Below, in pieces: positions 62,237 to 64,000 of a stretch of DNA of 64,000 bases. Both the position numbers and the translations under genes were made by a program. The notes beneath the pieces were generated by a model. It saw only the letters and a list, made by a program, of their open reading frames with translations, searched no databases and was not told the origin of the DNA. Every line of letters starts with the position of its first letter. Within the stretch, counting starts at the first letter, position 1. Source of the DNA: Flavobacterium taihuense (GTDB lineage: Bacteria; Bacteroidota; Bacteroidia; Flavobacteriales; Flavobacteriaceae); assembly GCF_019351435.1 (NCBI RefSeq), contig NZ_JAHWYN010000012.1, positions 1-64,000 of the forward strand. Direction: 5' to 3'.

Positions 62237-63238
62237 TTAATTTACACCGTTACATACTGTCTTAATGATAATTGAATAATCTGGATTTAAAGGTTCATTG
62301 GTTTGTGCCAACCTTTGAGATCCTGTATTTGCTGGGCAGGCAATATCATTTGTTGCGTCATAAATAAGGCTTTTTCCTTTTAAACCATCAATGAGTTCTT
62401 TGGGAACGTAAATCTGAACTTTGGTTACTGAATAACCTGATGGGATGTAACGTATATAATACCCATCTGGATGCAAAGTCCATATCCCGCTGGGGTAATC
62501 TGTTCTAGGAGGTGCAAATCCAGCTAGAATGGCATATTTTTCCATTTCCTGATACGTATAATTTCCAGAAGTAATTAAGCCACGAATATTGTTTTCTGCT
62601 TCAAAGACAGTTTGTACACTTTCGGGTAGCTTTGATTTGGCTTCATTGATAATATCATCAGGCAAAAATCCAAGCGCTCCATCCTCCAGTTGTGTTAATT
62701 GTTTTTTTGTAAGTAGAGTAACAGCAGTCAGTTTTACCTCAGTACTAAAATTGATGAATTTTGTTTTGGCAATGATGGCCCATAACAAAATTTGTATATC
62801 ATGTTGATGAATTTCCGGATGATTTTCAGCACTCTTTAGTATCGCCGTAACAATTTCTTTTTTTGAACCATTAGTTGGAGCATACATATACCCGTCACCG
62901 GTTGATGGCGCAAATGTACCAGCATGCAAACAGTAACTTTTATTAATCATTTCATAATAGCCGGCGCAAAGTACAAAACCGCCATTGGTCGCTTTTGGTA
63001 ATAAATATAAAGGCTGTGCTACTTCTAATTTGAAAAAATTAGGCATTTGCGAACCATCTTTATTCACATCTTCGAAAGCCGTCGTAATGGCTGCTGGTTT
63101 TTTGAATATTTTATCAATACCTAGGGTTGAAGCCCCAAGTTTTAATATATCAGTTGAAATACCAAATTGGGCATAAGTGGTACTTCCGCAGAGCAGTTGA
63201 AAAAATAAGGCAAAGCAAAAAAGATTTATTGATTTCAT
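62237..63238 (-). CDS. Secreted protein with thioester-domain-like motifs
   Basis: 333 aa with a signal peptide (FFQLLCGSTTYAQ). SYCLHAGTFAP (C103) and HDIQILLWAII (Q149-x3-W153) recall the paired YC- and Q-x-A-I-W motifs of thioester adhesion domains, where Cys and Gln side chains form an internal bond. The TED match is by eye and may be only superficial. The rest (EMEKYAILAGFAPPRTDYPSGIWTLHPDGYYIRYIPSGYSV) is beta-rich with no family I know. No sorting signal or lipobox is seen. Confidence 0.6.
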   Translation of the reverse strand: MKSINLFCFALFFQLLCGSTTYAQFGISTDILKLGASTLGIDKIFKKPAAITTAFEDVNKDGSQMPNFFKLEVAQPLYLLPKATNGGFVLCAGYYEMINKSYCLHAGTFAPSTGDGYMYAPTNGSKKEIVTAILKSAENHPEIHQHDIQILLWAIIAKTKFINFSTEVKLTAVTLLTKKQLTQLEDGALGFLPDDIINEAKSKLPESVQTVFEAENNIRGLITSGNYTYQEMEKYAILAGFAPPRTDYPSGIWTLHPDGYYIRYIPSGYSVTKVQIYVPKELIDGLKGKSLIYDATNDIACPANTGSQRLAQTNEPLNPDYSIIIKTVCNGVN

Positions 63239-63373
63239 TACTAAATAGTTTAGTTAAAATTTGAAGCCAAATTTATATTTTTTAAATTATTTTTTAATAT
63301 TTTTCGTATTATTTTTTATGAATAATTCAATAATCTTTAAATCCTAATATATTCTAAAAAGGATTTAAAACAG

Positions 63374-63417
63374 AAAATCCCGTCTCGTCTTTTTTAGAAC
63401 TTGGCGGAATTTTGTTT
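63374..63417 (-). terminator. Probable terminator of the symporter gene
   Basis: AAAATCCCGTC (63374-63384) pairs with GGCGGAATTTT (63403-63413) with two wobble pairs, and is T-rich after it in the minus direction (AAAATCCCGTC reads GACGGGATTTT). About 20 bp after the symporter stop. Confidence 0.5.
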
Positions 63418-63434
63418 TGTAGTGTATAAGATTT

Positions 63435-64000
63435 TTATGCGACCCTATTTTGATCTCCTAAAGTGGTTTGTTTTTCACTCTTAAATAGTGTAGTTTGCAA
63501 CAAATAAGACAATATTATGGTGAGTAACGCCCCAATAAAATTAAGCCATAAATATCCTAGTTTTTCGGCTCCACTTACATAAATGAAATTGGTGAAATAA
63601 TAGATGATAAAAATAGCTATTTGGCTAATGATAGCACTATAGTAGATTGATTTTCCGCGTATTTTTTTGGTATAAAAACCAACCAAGAAAATTCCCAAAA
63701 CAGTACCATAAAAAATGGAACCGATTATGTTTACAAGTTGTATTAGATTTTCAAAAAGCGTGGCGATACAAGCAAAAGCAATAGCAATAATTCCCCACAT
63801 TAGAGTAAAAAGTTTGGAAGCATTAAGGTAATGTTTCTCGGTTTTTTCTTCTTTGAGATTACGCTTGTAGATATCAATGGCTGTTGTCGATGCTAGTGCA
63901 TTAAGGCCTGAAGCTGTTGAAGACATAGCTGCAGAAATGATTACCGCCAGCAATAAGCCAATAAGCCCTTTTGGTAGATAATGAAGTATGAAATAGAAAA
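63435..64000 (-). CDS. Sodium/solute symporter (SSS family), C-terminal part
   Basis: The frame is open to the window edge (LPKGLIGLLLAVIISAAMSSTASGLNALAS...), so the gene begins beyond position 64000. The visible 188 residues include the SSS signature region (AVIISAAMSSTASGLNALAS) and four further membrane helices, ending in a short polar tail. Family members import sugars, amino acids, sialic acid or other solutes with sodium. The substrate cannot be told from this part. Confidence 0.9.
   Translation of the reverse strand, partial: FYFILHYLPKGLIGLLLAVIISAAMSSTASGLNALASTTAIDIYKRNLKEEKTEKHYLNASKLFTLMWGIIAIAFACIATLFENLIQLVNIIGSIFYGTVLGIFLVGFYTKKIRGKSIYYSAIISQIAIFIIYYFTNFIYVSGAEKLGYLWLNFIGALLTIILSYLLQTTLFKSEKQTTLGDQNRVA

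Noticed and set aside
63435..63953. Symporter fragment as a complete 172-codon gene starting at 63953
   Set aside because: The codon there is TTG and the frame continues to the window edge with typical SSS sequence, so the gene is cut by the window, not truncated.
1..64000. CRISPR array, prophage or insertion sequence
   Set aside because: No regularly spaced repeats, transposase, integrase or phage structural gene was seen on either strand.

Overview
The window is about 64 kb of an AT-rich chromosome from a member of the Bacteroidota, almost certainly a Flavobacterium or close relative. The evidence is the SusC/SusD pair beside a hybrid two-component regulator, several exact matches to the Bacteroidota promoter (TTTG-N19-TAnnTTTG), the acylated-ornithine route of arginine synthesis, and intergenic repeats of a kind common in flavobacteria. 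I see no insertion sequence, prophage or CRISPR array.

Region 1 (1-11.6 kb, minus strand) is one long arginine/proline cluster. Read from its promoter at 11.53 kb it runs: a tiny leader peptide, a GNAT acyltransferase, argG, argC, argD, proA, proB, argF', argB, argE', argH. The carbamoyltransferase is the acylornithine type. A serine where acetylornithine enzymes carry glutamate predicts succinylated intermediates. The gaps between the genes are filled with assorted palindromes and short repeats.

Region 2 (11.9-26.7 kb) is mostly housekeeping: a secreted esterase, a lipoprotein carbonic anhydrase paired with a porin, a large lipoprotein, fumarylacetoacetase divergent from glyA, miaE, a GNAT, a VOC protein, a three-gene MacAB-like ABC exporter, a glycine-rich membrane protein and a pentapeptide-repeat protein.

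Region 3 (26.7-33.6 kb) is a tripartite RND efflux operon. It is preceded by a small secreted protein and a structured leader, and flanked by two direct copies of a hairpin repeat whose stems covary.

Region 4 (33.8-51.4 kb) is a polysaccharide/oligosaccharide utilization locus: hybrid two-component regulator, SusC, SusD, an 818-aa secreted protein with a glycosidase-like C-terminal half, cytoplasmic GH130, an MFS importer translationally coupled to it, a 573-aa secreted protein of unrecognised family, and a periplasmic GH13. Combining a mannoside-type phosphorylase with an alpha-glucosidase and two unassigned secreted proteins makes this the best candidate for a new glycan system in the window.

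Region 5 (51.7-64 kb) holds a GNAT, tRNA-Arg(ACG), apt, a 46-aa conserved-looking small protein, a BlaI/BlaR1-type regulator pair with a palindromic operator, an MFS transporter, an operon of DUF1684, TatD and TcdA genes, a HAD phosphatase, a DUF2911 protein, a secreted protein with thioester-domain-like motifs, and the 3' part of a sodium/solute symporter cut by the window edge.

Family assignments come from reading motifs and from memory of the families. No database search was run.
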